This document shows, one piece after another, positions 20,712 to 29,330 of a stretch of 64,000 bases of DNA. Source of the DNA: CAVXDY01 sp963721335 (GTDB lineage: Bacteria > Actinomycetota > Thermoleophilia > Miltoncostaeales > Miltoncostaeaceae). The stretch covers positions 310,001 to 374,000 of the forward strand of contig CAVRIV010000001.1 in the NCBI GenBank assembly GCA_963721335.1, read 5' to 3'. The first letter of the stretch is position 1; each line of letters opens with the position of its first letter. The position numbers and the translations under genes are program-made. The notes under the pieces are model-generated. The model saw only the letters and a list, made by a program, of their open reading frames with translations, had not been told where the DNA came from and made no database searches.

Positions 20712-22580
20712 CCGGGTGGCGCGCTCGTAGGCGCCCAGGGCGCGCGCGGGCTCCGGGGGCTGCAGGTCCGAGCGCGCGGCCGCGCGCAGCAGCAGAGGGC
20801 CCAGGGAGAGCGGGTTGGACGCCTCCGCCCAGCGGGCCAGCTCGAGGGCGTCGTCCGGGCGGCCGTCCGCCAGCGCGTCGCGCCCGTCGGCCACGGCGCG
20901 CGCCGACCACCAGGGCAGGGCGGCGCTCGCGACGGCCGCCACGGCGAGCGCCGCGAGGGCACCGGCGGCGACCGGGCCGGGCCGCCGCCGCCGGTCGGGG
21001 GTCGTGGAGGCGGCGGCCAGGACGACCCCCGCGGCGGCGAAGGCGGGCACGGTGAGCGCGGGGACCGCCCAGGACCAGTCGACGGACGCCTGCAGGGCGA
21101 AGGCGGCCAGGATGGCCAGGGGCAGGCCGATCTCGGGCCCGGTGGAGCGCGCGACCGCGCGGACGACCGCCCAGGCCACGGATCCCACCAGCACCGCGAG
21201 GAGGGCGAGCCCGGGGATCCCCAGCCCCGAGAGGAACCGCATCGCCACGTCGTGGGGCTCGCGGGTGTCGAGCGCGTCGTCGCCGGTCCGGCGCTCCTTC
21301 AGGTGCACCAGGGCGAAGCCGCCCGCTCCCTGGCCGAGCACCGGGGCCTCGCGGAAGCCCCGCCACGCCTCGCCCCACCAGGCCTTGCGCTGGTTCCCGC
21401 TCGTGTTCACGAGCCGCCCGGGGTCGTTGGCCACGGCGTCCCCGCCCTCGCCGCGGAACTCGGAGACGCGGTCCCCGGTCCAGTCGCGGGCGGAGGGCGT
21501 GGCGGCCGCGACGGCCACCCCCACGAGGAGCAGGGCCGCGCCCACCGCCAGCACGGCCCGCGGCCGCACCCGCTCGAGCCCGACCCGGCCCGCGACGCGC
21601 TCGAGGCCGGGGGCCAGCGCGGCCGCGACGACCACACCCACGGCCAGGCGCCATCCCAGGCCCGCCCCGGCCTCCTCGCGCAGGTCCACCGGGACCCGGT
21701 CGGCGTTCAGCAGCGAGTTGGAGAGGGCGTACGCCGCGGGCCAGGCGGCGCCCACCGCACCGGCGGCGAGGGCTGCGATCGGGGGCACGCGCCGGGGCAG
21801 GAACGCCAGCATCACGCCGGAGGCCATCGCCAGGGCCAGGACCCCGCCGCGGGAGTACGTGAGCAGCACCGTCACGATCATCAGGGCGAGCCCCCCGGCG
21901 GCGACGGGGCTCCCCCAGCGGCTCCGCCCCGCCAGCCACAGCAACCCCGGGGCCGCCATCGCGGCGATCAGCGCGAGCGCGTTCCAATAGCCCACGGGCT
22001 CGGCGAGCCGGGCCAGGTCGCGGTCCGATCCGAGCGCGCCGGGCACGACCTTGATCGCCAGGGCGATGACCACGGGCAGCAGCGCGCCGGCCGCGATCCC
22101 GAGCCCCAGCCACAGCGGCGCGCGCGGCACCAGCGCCCCGAGGGACAGGCCCAGGGCGAGCGCGGCGAGCGCGATCGCCGCGCGGTTGGCGTCGATCCAC
22201 GCCAGGTCGGGGGCCGCCGCCCAGACGATGGAGAGGGCCGACCAGGCGGCGATGCCCGCCGCCGCGGCCAGGGCGGCGAGGCTGAGCGGCGCGCGCAGAG
22301 CGCCGCGGCCCCACGCGAGCGCCACGGCGGCCACGGCGAGCGGCCCGCCCAGGGCGAGGCCCAGGAACGCCGCCGTCGGGCCCGCTCCGCCCAGGCCGTC
22401 GCCCGGGTCGATGCCGCCGCCGCCGGCCGCGAGCAGCGCCCACCCCGCGAGGGCGGCCGCGCCGATGGCCACCGCCGCGCGCGCGGCCCGGTCCGGCTCT
22501 GCCGAGCCGCCTTGTCCGCCCTCCGGGCCGCCGCTACGATCCGCGGCGCCCTGGGGGTGGACGGCCCCCGTCTTCCTCAC
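20577..22580 (-). CDS. O-antigen-ligase-like multi-pass membrane protein with TPR tail
   Basis: Up to 667 residues. Eleven or more hydrophobic segments of the Wzy/WaaL type occur between residues ~38 and ~500; TYSRGG (~247) and the large outer loop with NTSGNQRKAWWGEAWRGF and GQGAGGFALVHLKERR (~395-435) match the Wzy_C family. The C-terminal ~130 residues are a TPR-like helical domain (ALGAYERATRLQPDNPASW). GTG 22580 would be only 3 bases from the divergent start; GTG 22472 is a better alternative. Probably polymerises or transfers an envelope polysaccharide outside the membrane. Confidence 0.82.
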   Translation of the reverse strand: MRKTGAVHPQGAADRSGGPEGGQGGSAEPDRAARAAVAIGAAALAGWALLAAGGGGIDPGDGLGGAGPTAAFLGLALGGPLAVAAVALAWGRGALRAPLSLAALAAAAGIAAWSALSIVWAAAPDLAWIDANRAAIALAALALGLSLGALVPRAPLWLGLGIAAGALLPVVIALAIKVVPGALGSDRDLARLAEPVGYWNALALIAAMAAPGLLWLAGRSRWGSPVAAGGLALMIVTVLLTYSRGGVLALAMASGVMLAFLPRRVPPIAALAAGAVGAAWPAAYALSNSLLNADRVPVDLREEAGAGLGWRLAVGVVVAAALAPGLERVAGRVGLERVRPRAVLAVGAALLLVGVAVAAATPSARDWTGDRVSEFRGEGGDAVANDPGRLVNTSGNQRKAWWGEAWRGFREAPVLGQGAGGFALVHLKERRTGDDALDTREPHDVAMRFLSGLGIPGLALLAVLVGSVAWAVVRAVARSTGPEIGLPLAILAAFALQASVDWSWAVPALTVPAFAAAGVVLAAASTTPDRRRRPGPVAAGALAALAVAAVASAALPWWSARAVADGRDALADGRPDDALELARWAEASNPLSLGPLLLRAAARSDLQPPEPARALGAYERATRLQPDNPASWRALAIFLGQDPRAVAAWREVRRLDPRDPEAALRAG

Positions 22581-22583
22581 CGG

Positions 22584-23000
22584 GTGGCTGCCCTGCTCCG
22601 ACGTGCCCCTGCGCTTGTCGTCATCCTCGGGTTGGCCCTCCTCGCCCTGCCGGGCACCGCGCTGGCCGACGGGCGGGACATCCTGGCCGATTACGAGGAT
22701 AACGGTCGGATCGACCGGTGCTACACGCGGGCGGAGTTCCGCGACGCGACGCGCCTCCTGCGCGACGACCAGCGCCAGTACGGCAACGCCGCCGACGCCG
22801 TCCCACAGGCGGAGATCACGAACGTGGCCCGTCCCGGCGAGCGGTGCGGTGCATCCCGCACGGCGCCGGCGGCGGCGGTGGACGACGGCTCGGGCCCCAG
22901 CTCGGCGCTGTGGCTCGGAGTGGTCGGCGTGGTCGTCGTCGGGGCGGTGGGCGGGGGAGTCTGGGCCCGTCGCGGCCGCGGCGACGAGCCCGGCGAGTAG
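22584..23000 (+). CDS. Secreted or membrane-anchored small protein
   Basis: About 138 residues from GTG 22584. A clean signal peptide (RRAPALVVILGLALLALPG, cleavage after ALA) is followed by a ~70-residue charged domain (DILADYEDNGRIDRCYTRAE) with two cysteines that could form a disulfide, and one C-terminal membrane segment (ALWLGVVGVVVVGAVGGGVW) with a positively charged tail, giving an outside-domain topology. It sits seven bases upstream of signal peptidase I and is probably co-expressed. No known family. Confidence 0.72.
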   Translation: MAALLRRAPALVVILGLALLALPGTALADGRDILADYEDNGRIDRCYTRAEFRDATRLLRDDQRQYGNAADAVPQAEITNVARPGERCGASRTAPAAAVDDGSGPSSALWLGVVGVVVVGAVGGGVWARRGRGDEPGE

Positions 23001-23006
23001 GCGCGC

Positions 23007-23561
23007 ATGAGAGGTCTCATCCGCGAGATCCTGCTCCCCCTGTCGCTCGCGATCGGCTTCGCGTTCGCGGTGCAGGCGTCGGTCGCCAAGCCCTACGAGA
23101 TCCCCACGGGCTCGATGGTGCCGACCATCCAGAAGAACGACCGGATCATCGCCAACCGCCTGATCTACCGGTTCCGCGACATCGAGCGCGGCGACATCAT
23201 CGTGTTCGACCCGCCGCCCTCAGCCACGCGGTCGTGCAACGTCACCGGGGACATCCCCTTCGTGAAGCGGGTGATCGGCCTTCCGGGCGACGAGGTGGTC
23301 GTGCACGAGGACGGACCGACGGTCGTCAACGGCACGCCGCTGATCGTCGACCAGGCGCTGCCCAACCCGCCCCAGCGCGGGGGCCGGGCCGAGCGCACCT
23401 TCGAGGTCCCGCCCGACCGCCTGTTCGTGCTCGGCGACAACCGGGGCGGCTCGTGCGACTCCCACGAGTGGATGCCCGACCCCTTCGTCCCCGAGGACAA
23501 CGTCATCGGCCAGGCGGAGATCGTCTACTGGCCGCTCCGGCACCTGGGGTTCCTGGACTGA
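23007..23561 (+). CDS. lepB: Signal peptidase I
   Basis: Type I signal peptidase that cuts exported preproteins at the outer face of the membrane. 184 residues with one N-terminal membrane anchor (ILLPLSLAIGFAFAVQASV), catalytic Ser in PTGSMVPTI (~residue 36), catalytic Lys in FVKRVIGLPGDEV (~88-89), and the GDNRGGSCDSHEW box (~142). Complete and normal in length. Convergent with the oxidoreductase gene at 23586. Confidence 0.95.
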   Translation: MRGLIREILLPLSLAIGFAFAVQASVAKPYEIPTGSMVPTIQKNDRIIANRLIYRFRDIERGDIIVFDPPPSATRSCNVTGDIPFVKRVIGLPGDEVVVHEDGPTVVNGTPLIVDQALPNPPQRGGRAERTFEVPPDRLFVLGDNRGGSCDSHEWMPDPFVPEDNVIGQAEIVYWPLRHLGFLD

Positions 23562-23585
23562 GAGAGCGGCTTCAGGCGCTCTTCG

Positions 23586-24969
23586 TCAGATCAGCTCGGC
23601 GGGCGGGATGTGGTGGTTGCCCTTGAACAGGTCGCTCGGGTCGTAGAGCGCCTTGACCTGGCGCAGGCGGGCCCAGGTGCTCGGCGTCGAAGAAGCCGCT
23701 CGCGTCGGTCGGCTCCCGACGAAGTTCGGGTAGTCACCCGCTGCGGTAGGGGAGGACGGCCCGCTCGACCGACTCGAGGTACGCTCCTGCGCGGTCGCCG
23801 CCGAGGCCTCGTCCTCGGGAACGCCGAGCGCGAGCAGGCTGAACGTCGCCCGGCAGGGTCGCCCGCGCCCCGGCGCCCGGCGACCGGCGCCCGAGGGCGC
23901 CGCCGAGCTGGCGCAGCTCCACCATCGCGAGGGGCGATCCGGACTCCGGGCCCGACCGCCGCCACGAGGTCGTCGACGCCGGCGCTCGGCAGGTCGCTCA
24001 GCAGCGCGGTGGTGCTCACGAAGGGCAGCGGATCGGGCGGGTCCATCGCCATGTCGCCGAGCGCCGCGGGCGGCACCATCGCGAAGGTGTCCATGGCCGG
24101 GCCCAGGTCGCGCACGGGCCGCAGCAGCGCGCGGCCGTCGGCCTCGCTGCCGAGGAACGCGCCGTAGACGACGGTGAACGAGCCGCCGCGCACCGGCTCG
24201 GGCACGTCCGGCGCGTCCGGGAACTGCAGGAGCGACGCCCACGTCATCATCTCGTCCGGCAGCGTCGGGGGCGAGCTCGCTCCAGGCGTGGAGGACCTCG
24301 CCGGCTCGCTCGAAGGGGAAGAACATCACGCCCGCGTAGAGCTCCTCGACCGGGTAGACGTCGAACTCGATCGCGGTGACGACGCCGAAGTTGCCGTTGC
24401 CGCCGCGAAGCGCCCAGAAGAGATCGGGCTCGTGCTCGGCGTCGACGCGCGCCGCGCGCCCGTCGGCCGTGACGAGCTCGATCGCCGTGACGCTGTTCGC
24501 CTGGAGGCCGTACTTGCGGGCGAGCCAGCCCATGCCGCCGCCCAGCGAGTAGCCGGCGATGCCGACGTCGGGCGACGAGCCGTGGAGCGCGGCCAGCCCG
24601 AGCTCGGAGAGCCGCGGAGACGACCCGCTCCCACTTCACGCCGGCGCCGACCCTCACGCGCCGGGCGCCGGGGTCGATGGAGACCTCCTGGAGCTCGCGG
24701 ACGTCGACGAGGAGCGTGTCCTCGAGCGAGCCGAGCGCGTCCGCGTTGTGCCCGGTGGCCTGCGGCGCGACCCGCAGCCCGTCGGCGCGGGCGTGGTCGA
24801 CGGCGGCGACCACGTCGCTCACGTCGCGGGGGAGCGCGATGGCGGCGGGCCGAAGGTCCGTCGTCAGGTTGAAGACCTGCCGCGTGGCGTCCCAGTCGGG
24901 ATCCGACGGGGTCACGACGCGCCCGGTCATCTGCGCGGCCAGGTCGGTGAAGGGGGTGGTGGTGAGCAT
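23586..24969 (-). CDS. FAD-linked (BBE-domain) oxidoreductase, frame broken about eight times
   Basis: Flavoprotein of the PCMH-type FAD-binding / berberine-bridge enzyme family. Visible: PRDVSDVVAAVDHARADGL, GHNADALGSLEDTLLVDVRE, VGIAGYSLGGGMGWLARKYG, ALRGGNGNFGVVTAIEFDVY and the C-terminal BBE segment ARLRQVKALYDPSDLFKGNH. Frames change near 24614, 24266, 23948, 23848, 23796, 23735, 23712 and 23672; most need one CG (VVSARLSELGL, ELAPATLPDEMM, GPAESGSPLAM, PGATFSLLALG). Repaired length is about 465 residues, normal for the family. Divergent from a TetR gene with paired operator-like repeats between them, so it is likely that regulator's target. Confidence 0.82.
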
Positions 24970-24986
24970 CTCTCAGTTCCTTTCGT

Positions 24987-25044
24987 TGAACAGGGTGTTC
25001 ACTGATCGGTGTGCTACGGTAACATCGAGTGAACACCGTGTCAA
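24987..25044. promoter_or_regulatory. Two TetR-type operator repeats in the divergent region
   Basis: Site 1 is the perfect palindrome TGAACAGGGTGTTCA (24987-25001). Site 2 is TGAACACCGTGTCAA (25030-25044), the same half-site with an imperfect partner. Together they also form 10-bp inverted arms GGTGTTCACT / AGTGAACACC (24994-25003 and 25028-25037). They flank the only plausible promoter for the TetR gene and overlap its start, fitting autorepression plus control of the oxidoreductase. Confidence 0.65.
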
Positions 25045-25638
25045 CCCAAACTAGGAAATACGAGCTGAAGGCCCGCGCGGAGAGCCAGCGCGAGACGCGC
25101 GACCGGATCGCGCGAGGCGGCCGCGGAGCTGCACGAGGAGAAGGGCGTCGCCCACACCACCGTGGCCGAGATCGCCCGCCGCGCCGGAGTCACGCGCCTG
25201 ACCGTCTACAACCACTTCGCCGACCTGAGCGAGCTGATCCCCGCCTGCTCCGCCCACTACATGGCGCTGCACCCGCTGCCCGAGCTCGACGGCGTCCTCG
25301 CGCTGGAGGACCCCGGCGAGCGCGTCCGCGCCGTGCTCGCCCGGCTGTACGGCTGGTACCGCGAGACCGAGCCGATGTTCGGCAAGCTCTTCAGCGACCG
25401 CGCCTCCGTGCCGGAGCTCGATCGGTTCCTGGAGCAGAACATCGATCGCATGCAGGCCGAGCTCGCCGACGACCTGGCCGCCGCCTTCGCCGCCCGCGGC
25501 CGGCGGGCGGAGCGCCTGAGCGCGCTGATCCGGCTGGCGCTCGACTTCTGGACCTGGCACCGCCTCAGCCGCGAGGGCCTCGACGACGACGCGGCCGCTG
25601 AGCTGATGGCCGCCGCCATCGCCGCCCACTCCGCGTAG
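25029..25638 (+). CDS. TetR-family transcriptional regulator, frame broken once
   Basis: TetR repressor of about 203 residues once repaired. The N-terminal helix-turn-helix reads TTVAEIARRAGVTRLTVYNH. The frame shift near 25115 is fixed by one CG, giving RDRIAREAAAELHEEKG. GTG 25029 is used; GTG 25038 is an alternative. The C-terminal domain (WYRETEPMFGKLFSDRAS) is of the ligand-binding type, ligand unknown. Divergent from the FAD oxidoreductase. Confidence 0.83.
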
Positions 25639-25660
25639 CACCGACCTGAACCGATGCGGT

Positions 25661-25680
25661 TCGATTCCGATCGGGATCGA
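25661..25680. repeat. Near-perfect 20-bp palindrome after the TetR gene
   Basis: Arms TCGATTCCGA / TCGGGATCGA match in 9 of 10 positions, about 25 bases downstream of the TetR stop; just before it is a second inverted repeat, GAACCG-ATG-CGGTTC (25648-25662). No T-tract follows. These may form a Rho-independent-like end of the TetR transcript or be unrelated palindromes. Confidence 0.35.
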
Positions 25681-25761
25681 GCTGCCCCGCAATGCGCGTC
25701 GAAAGACGTGGGCCCGCCCCCTTTGCATCTCCTGTCACTTGTGGAAGGATGCGCCTCCACC

Positions 25762-25777
25762 ACGCTGAATATGGTGT
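25762..25777 (+). promoter_or_regulatory. NrdR box 1
   Basis: ACGCTGAATATGGTGT matches the NrdR consensus ACACTATATATAGTGT at 12 of 16 positions. It lies 32 bases upstream of a second box, the three-helical-turn spacing usual for NrdR pairs, and in front of nrdR-nrdJ. Confidence 0.75.
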
Positions 25778-25793
25778 GGTGCCCGTCCACGAG

Positions 25794-25809
25794 ACACCAG
25801 GGATAGCGT
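25794..25809 (+). promoter_or_regulatory. NrdR box 2
   Basis: ACACCAGGGATAGCGT matches the NrdR consensus at 11 of 16 positions and ends six bases before the nrdR GTG. Binding here would block transcription start or early elongation, giving autorepression of nrdR and repression of nrdJ. Confidence 0.7.
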
Positions 25810-25815
25810 TTTCAC

Positions 25816-26427
25816 GTGATCTGCCCGTTTTGCGAGAATCCCGAGCACCGCGTCGTCGAGTCCCGGGTGGCCGACACCAAGGACGCCATCCGGCGCCGGC
25901 GCGAGTGCCAGGGCTGCGGCCGCCGCTTCACCACCTACGAGCGCTGCGAGGAGATGGCGCTGGTGGTGGTGAAGAGCTCCGGCGAGCGCCAGCCGTTCGA
26001 CCGGGAGAAGCTGCTCCACGGGCTCCAGCGCGCGTGCCACAAGCGGCAGGTCTCGACGGCCTCGCTCGAGATGGCCGTGCGCGACATCGAGGGTGAGCTG
26101 CGCAACCGGCTGCGGCAGGAGGTGCGCAGCGCCCAGATCGGCGAGCTCGCGCTGCGGCGGCTGAAGGAGATCGACTCGGTCGCCTACGTGCGGTTCGCGT
26201 CGGTCTACCGGGCCTTCGCGGACGTGGAGGAGTTCGAGGACGAGCTCGCCCGCCTCGAGCGCGAGCCGCCCCTGCCGCGCGGCCAGTTCCCCCTCGACGA
26301 GAACATCTTCCAGACACTCGACGCCGGCCCGATCACCTCCCCTCGCGCTACCCTCAGGGCACTGCCCGGAGGGCGGGGGGAGCTGCCGGCGCGCCCCGAT
26401 CCCCAGGAGGCAACCGATGGCGACTGA
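25816..26427 (+). CDS. nrdR: Transcriptional repressor NrdR
   Basis: ATP/dATP-sensing zinc-ribbon repressor of ribonucleotide reductase genes. Zinc ribbon CPFCENPEHRVVESR with CQGCGRRFTTYERCE (residues 3-44), then the ATP-cone (VVKSSGERQPFDREKLLHGL, ~50-140). 203 residues, longer than the usual ~150-160 because of a ~50-residue acidic/Pro-rich tail. GTG 25816 gives the invariant start M-x-C-P-x-C. Overlaps nrdJ by 11 bases. Confidence 0.95.
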   Translation: MICPFCENPEHRVVESRVADTKDAIRRRRECQGCGRRFTTYERCEEMALVVVKSSGERQPFDREKLLHGLQRACHKRQVSTASLEMAVRDIEGELRNRLRQEVRSAQIGELALRRLKEIDSVAYVRFASVYRAFADVEEFEDELARLEREPPLPRGQFPLDENIFQTLDAGPITSPRATLRALPGGRGELPARPDPQEATDGD

Positions 26428-29293
26428 CGCGCCGCCCACGATGACCGATCGCGTACTTGGGATCCCGCGTCGCTTCACGCGACCCGAGGTGCACCCCTAC
26501 GACGAGATCGCCTGGGGCGTGCGCGACACGTCGATCGTCGAGCCGCCCCGGGACGGGCGTCCCGAGCGCGTCGTCTTCGACCAGCGCGACTGCGAGTTCC
26601 CGGTCGAGTGGTCGGACACCGCCGTGCGGATCGTCGCCTCCAAGTACTTCCGCTACGGCCAGGACGACCCCCGCCGCGAGCGCAGCCTGCGCCAGGTGAT
26701 CGACCGGGTCGTCGACACCATCCATCATCACGGCGCGGCCGGCGGCTACTTCGCGGACGCGGCGGAGGGGGAGACCTTCGCCCAGGAGCTGCGCCACATC
26801 CTCGTCACGCAGCGGGCGGCCTTCAACTCGCCCGTGTGGTTCAACTGCGGCGTCAACGCCGCGGTGCGCGAGTACGACGAGGACCGCATCCTCGACGTCA
26901 ACGACCCGCCGGTCGGCGCGGACGAGCCGCGGGTCAACCAGGCCTCGGCGTGCTTCATCCTGTCGGTCAACGACACGATGCCGTCCATCCAGCGGTGGAT
27001 CGCCTCCGAGTCGGAGATCTTCCGCGGCGGATCCGGGGCCGGGGTCAACCTCTCGCGCCTGCGGGGGGACGGCGAGCCGCTCTCGAACGGCGGCCAGGCC
27101 TCCGGGCCGGTGAGCTTCATGCGCTGGGCCGACTCCGGCGCCGGCTCGATCAAGTCCGGCGGCGGTACCCGCCGCGCGGCCAAGATGGTGATCCTGGACG
27201 GCGACCACCCGGACATCCTGGAGTTCGTGCGCTGCAAGGCCCACGAGGAGGCGAAGGCCTACGCCCTGGGCGAGATGGGCTACGACCTCGGGCTGAACGG
27301 CGACGCCTGGCGCTCCATCCAGTTCCAGAACGCCAACAACTCGGTGCGCCTGACGGACGACTTCTTCCACCGCGCCCAGGCCGACGAGCCGTGGCAGACG
27401 CGGACGGTCGCCTCGCGCGAGGTGCGCGACGAGCTGCCGGCCCGCGAGCTGCTGCGCGAGATCTCCGAGGCCGCCTGGACCTGCGGCGACCCCGGCGTGC
27501 AGTACGAGGACACCATCCAGCGCTGGCACACCAGCCCCAACGCGGGCCGGATCTCGGGCTCCAACCCGTGCAGCGAGTACATGCACATCGACGACTCGGC
27601 CTGCAACCTCGCCTCGATCAACCTGATGAGGTTCCTGGACGAGGACGGCACGTTCCTGATCGACGACTTCCGCCACACGGTCCGGGTGGTCCTGACCGCC
27701 CAGGAGATCGTCGTGACCCCGGCGAGCTACCCCACCAAGAAGATCGGGGACAACGCCCGCGCCTTCCGTCAGCTCGGCCTGGGCTACACCAACCTGGGCT
27801 CGCTGCTCATGTGCCAGGGCGTGGCGTACGACTCCGACGACGGTCGCGCCTGGGCCGGGGCGATCACGGCTCTCATGCAGGGCGAGGCGTACGCCCAGTC
27901 GGCGCGCGTCGCCGCCCGGGTGGGCGCCTACGACGGCTACGCGGCGGACAAGGAGGCGCAGGACCGGGTCGTGCGGATGCACCGCGACGCCGGCCTCGAC
28001 CTTCCCGCGACCGCCGTCCGGGCCAGCTACGCGCCGGTGCGCGCCGCCGCCGCCGAGGCGCTCGACGAGGCCGTCGCCCTGGGGCAGTCCGAGAAGCCGC
28101 TGGGTGCTCCGGGCTACCGCAACGCCCAGGTCAGCGTCATCGCCCCCACCGGCACCATCAGCTTCATGATGGACGCACAGACCACGGGCATCGAGCCGGC
28201 GATCGGGCTGGTGAGCTACAAGACCCTGGTCGGCGGCGGCTTCATGAAGCTCGTGAACACGGACGTGGAGCGCGCGCTCACCGCGCTCGGCTACGGGGAG
28301 GAGGATCGCACGGCCATCCTCGCCCACGTGGACGCCACCGGCTCCATCGAGGGCGCGCCGGGACTGGCCGACGAGCACCAGCCGGTGTTCGACTGCGCGT
28401 TCGGCGTCGCCGGCGGGCGCACGATCGGCCCGGTGGGGCACGTCCGCATGATGGCGGCGGTGCAGCCGTTCATCTCGGGCGCGATCAGCAAGACCGTCAA
28501 CCTCCCGACCTCGGCCACCGTCAACGACGTCAGCGACATCTACACGCTGGGCTGGCGGCTGGGGCTGAAGGCCATCGCGATCTACCGCGACGGCTCCAAG
28601 CGGGTCCAGCCCCTCTCCACCACCGACGGCACGAAGGCCTCCGCCGGAGCCGCCGCGGCCGAGGTGGCCGCCCCGGTGCGCCGGCGCCTGCCGGACGACC
28701 GGGCCGCGCTCACCCACAAGTTCAGCGTGGGCGGTCAGGAGGGCTACATCACCGTGGGCCTCTACGACGACGGAACGCCCGGCGAGGTGTTCGTCAAGAT
28801 GAGCAAGCAGGGCTCCACGGTCTCCGGCCTCATGGACTCGGTGGCCATCGCCTGGTCGATGGCGCTCCAGCACGGGGTGCCGGTCGAGAGCCTCATCTCC
28901 AAGTACATCGACCACCGCTTCGAGCCCTCCGGGTTCACCGAGAACCCGCGCATCCCCATGGCGCGCTCGGTGGTGGACTACCTGGCCCGGTGGATGGCCT
29001 CGAAGTTCCTCTCCGAGCAGGATCAGCGGATCGCCGGCGTGCTGCCCCTGGTGGAGACCGGGGAGGAGGCCGCCGAGGCGCCGGGGGTCGAGGCTCCCGA
29101 CGACCAGCTCTCCTTCGGTGAGGTGGCCGCTCCCAACGGGAACGGCCACGGCGCCGAGGCACCGCCCGAGCGCCCGCGCCTGATGCTGACCAGCACCGGG
29201 CAGATCTGCTCCTCGTGCGGGAGCGCCGACATGGTCCGCGCCGGCACCTGCCTCACCTGCCGCACCTGCGGCGCCACGAGCGGCTGCGGCTGA
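26417..29293 (+). CDS. nrdJ: Adenosylcobalamin-dependent (class II) ribonucleoside-diphosphate reductase
   Basis: Converts ribonucleotides to deoxyribonucleotides using B12; oxygen-independent. 958 residues, a normal size for long NrdJ. Motifs: RAAFNSPVWFNCGV, NQASACFILSVNDTM, GGSGAGVNLSRLR, SGGGTRRAAKM, active site SNPCSEYMHIDDSACNLAS (~381-399), SVIAPTGTISFMM, and the C-terminal zinc-type cluster CSSCGSAD, CLTCRTCGAT. Ends C-G. The gene is intact through 2.9 kb, in contrast to the frameshifted neighbours. Co-transcribed with and controlled by nrdR. Confidence 0.97.
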   Translation: MATDAPPTMTDRVLGIPRRFTRPEVHPYDEIAWGVRDTSIVEPPRDGRPERVVFDQRDCEFPVEWSDTAVRIVASKYFRYGQDDPRRERSLRQVIDRVVDTIHHHGAAGGYFADAAEGETFAQELRHILVTQRAAFNSPVWFNCGVNAAVREYDEDRILDVNDPPVGADEPRVNQASACFILSVNDTMPSIQRWIASESEIFRGGSGAGVNLSRLRGDGEPLSNGGQASGPVSFMRWADSGAGSIKSGGGTRRAAKMVILDGDHPDILEFVRCKAHEEAKAYALGEMGYDLGLNGDAWRSIQFQNANNSVRLTDDFFHRAQADEPWQTRTVASREVRDELPARELLREISEAAWTCGDPGVQYEDTIQRWHTSPNAGRISGSNPCSEYMHIDDSACNLASINLMRFLDEDGTFLIDDFRHTVRVVLTAQEIVVTPASYPTKKIGDNARAFRQLGLGYTNLGSLLMCQGVAYDSDDGRAWAGAITALMQGEAYAQSARVAARVGAYDGYAADKEAQDRVVRMHRDAGLDLPATAVRASYAPVRAAAAEALDEAVALGQSEKPLGAPGYRNAQVSVIAPTGTISFMMDAQTTGIEPAIGLVSYKTLVGGGFMKLVNTDVERALTALGYGEEDRTAILAHVDATGSIEGAPGLADEHQPVFDCAFGVAGGRTIGPVGHVRMMAAVQPFISGAISKTVNLPTSATVNDVSDIYTLGWRLGLKAIAIYRDGSKRVQPLSTTDGTKASAGAAAAEVAAPVRRRLPDDRAALTHKFSVGGQEGYITVGLYDDGTPGEVFVKMSKQGSTVSGLMDSVAIAWSMALQHGVPVESLISKYIDHRFEPSGFTENPRIPMARSVVDYLARWMASKFLSEQDQRIAGVLPLVETGEEAAEAPGVEAPDDQLSFGEVAAPNGNGHGAEAPPERPRLMLTSTGQICSSCGSADMVRAGTCLTCRTCGATSGCG

Positions 29294-29311
29294 GGGGGAA
29301 CGGCACCCGGA

Positions 29312-29330
29312 CACCGGGCGGCGCCCGGTG
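29312..29330. repeat. 19-bp perfect palindrome over the start of the next gene
   Basis: Arms CACCGGGCG / CGCCCGGTG with a single central base; the right arm ends on the GTG start codon 29328-29330. It could be the hairpin end of the nrdJ transcript (no T-tract), an operator, or a structure that limits translation of the monooxygenase. Confidence 0.4.
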
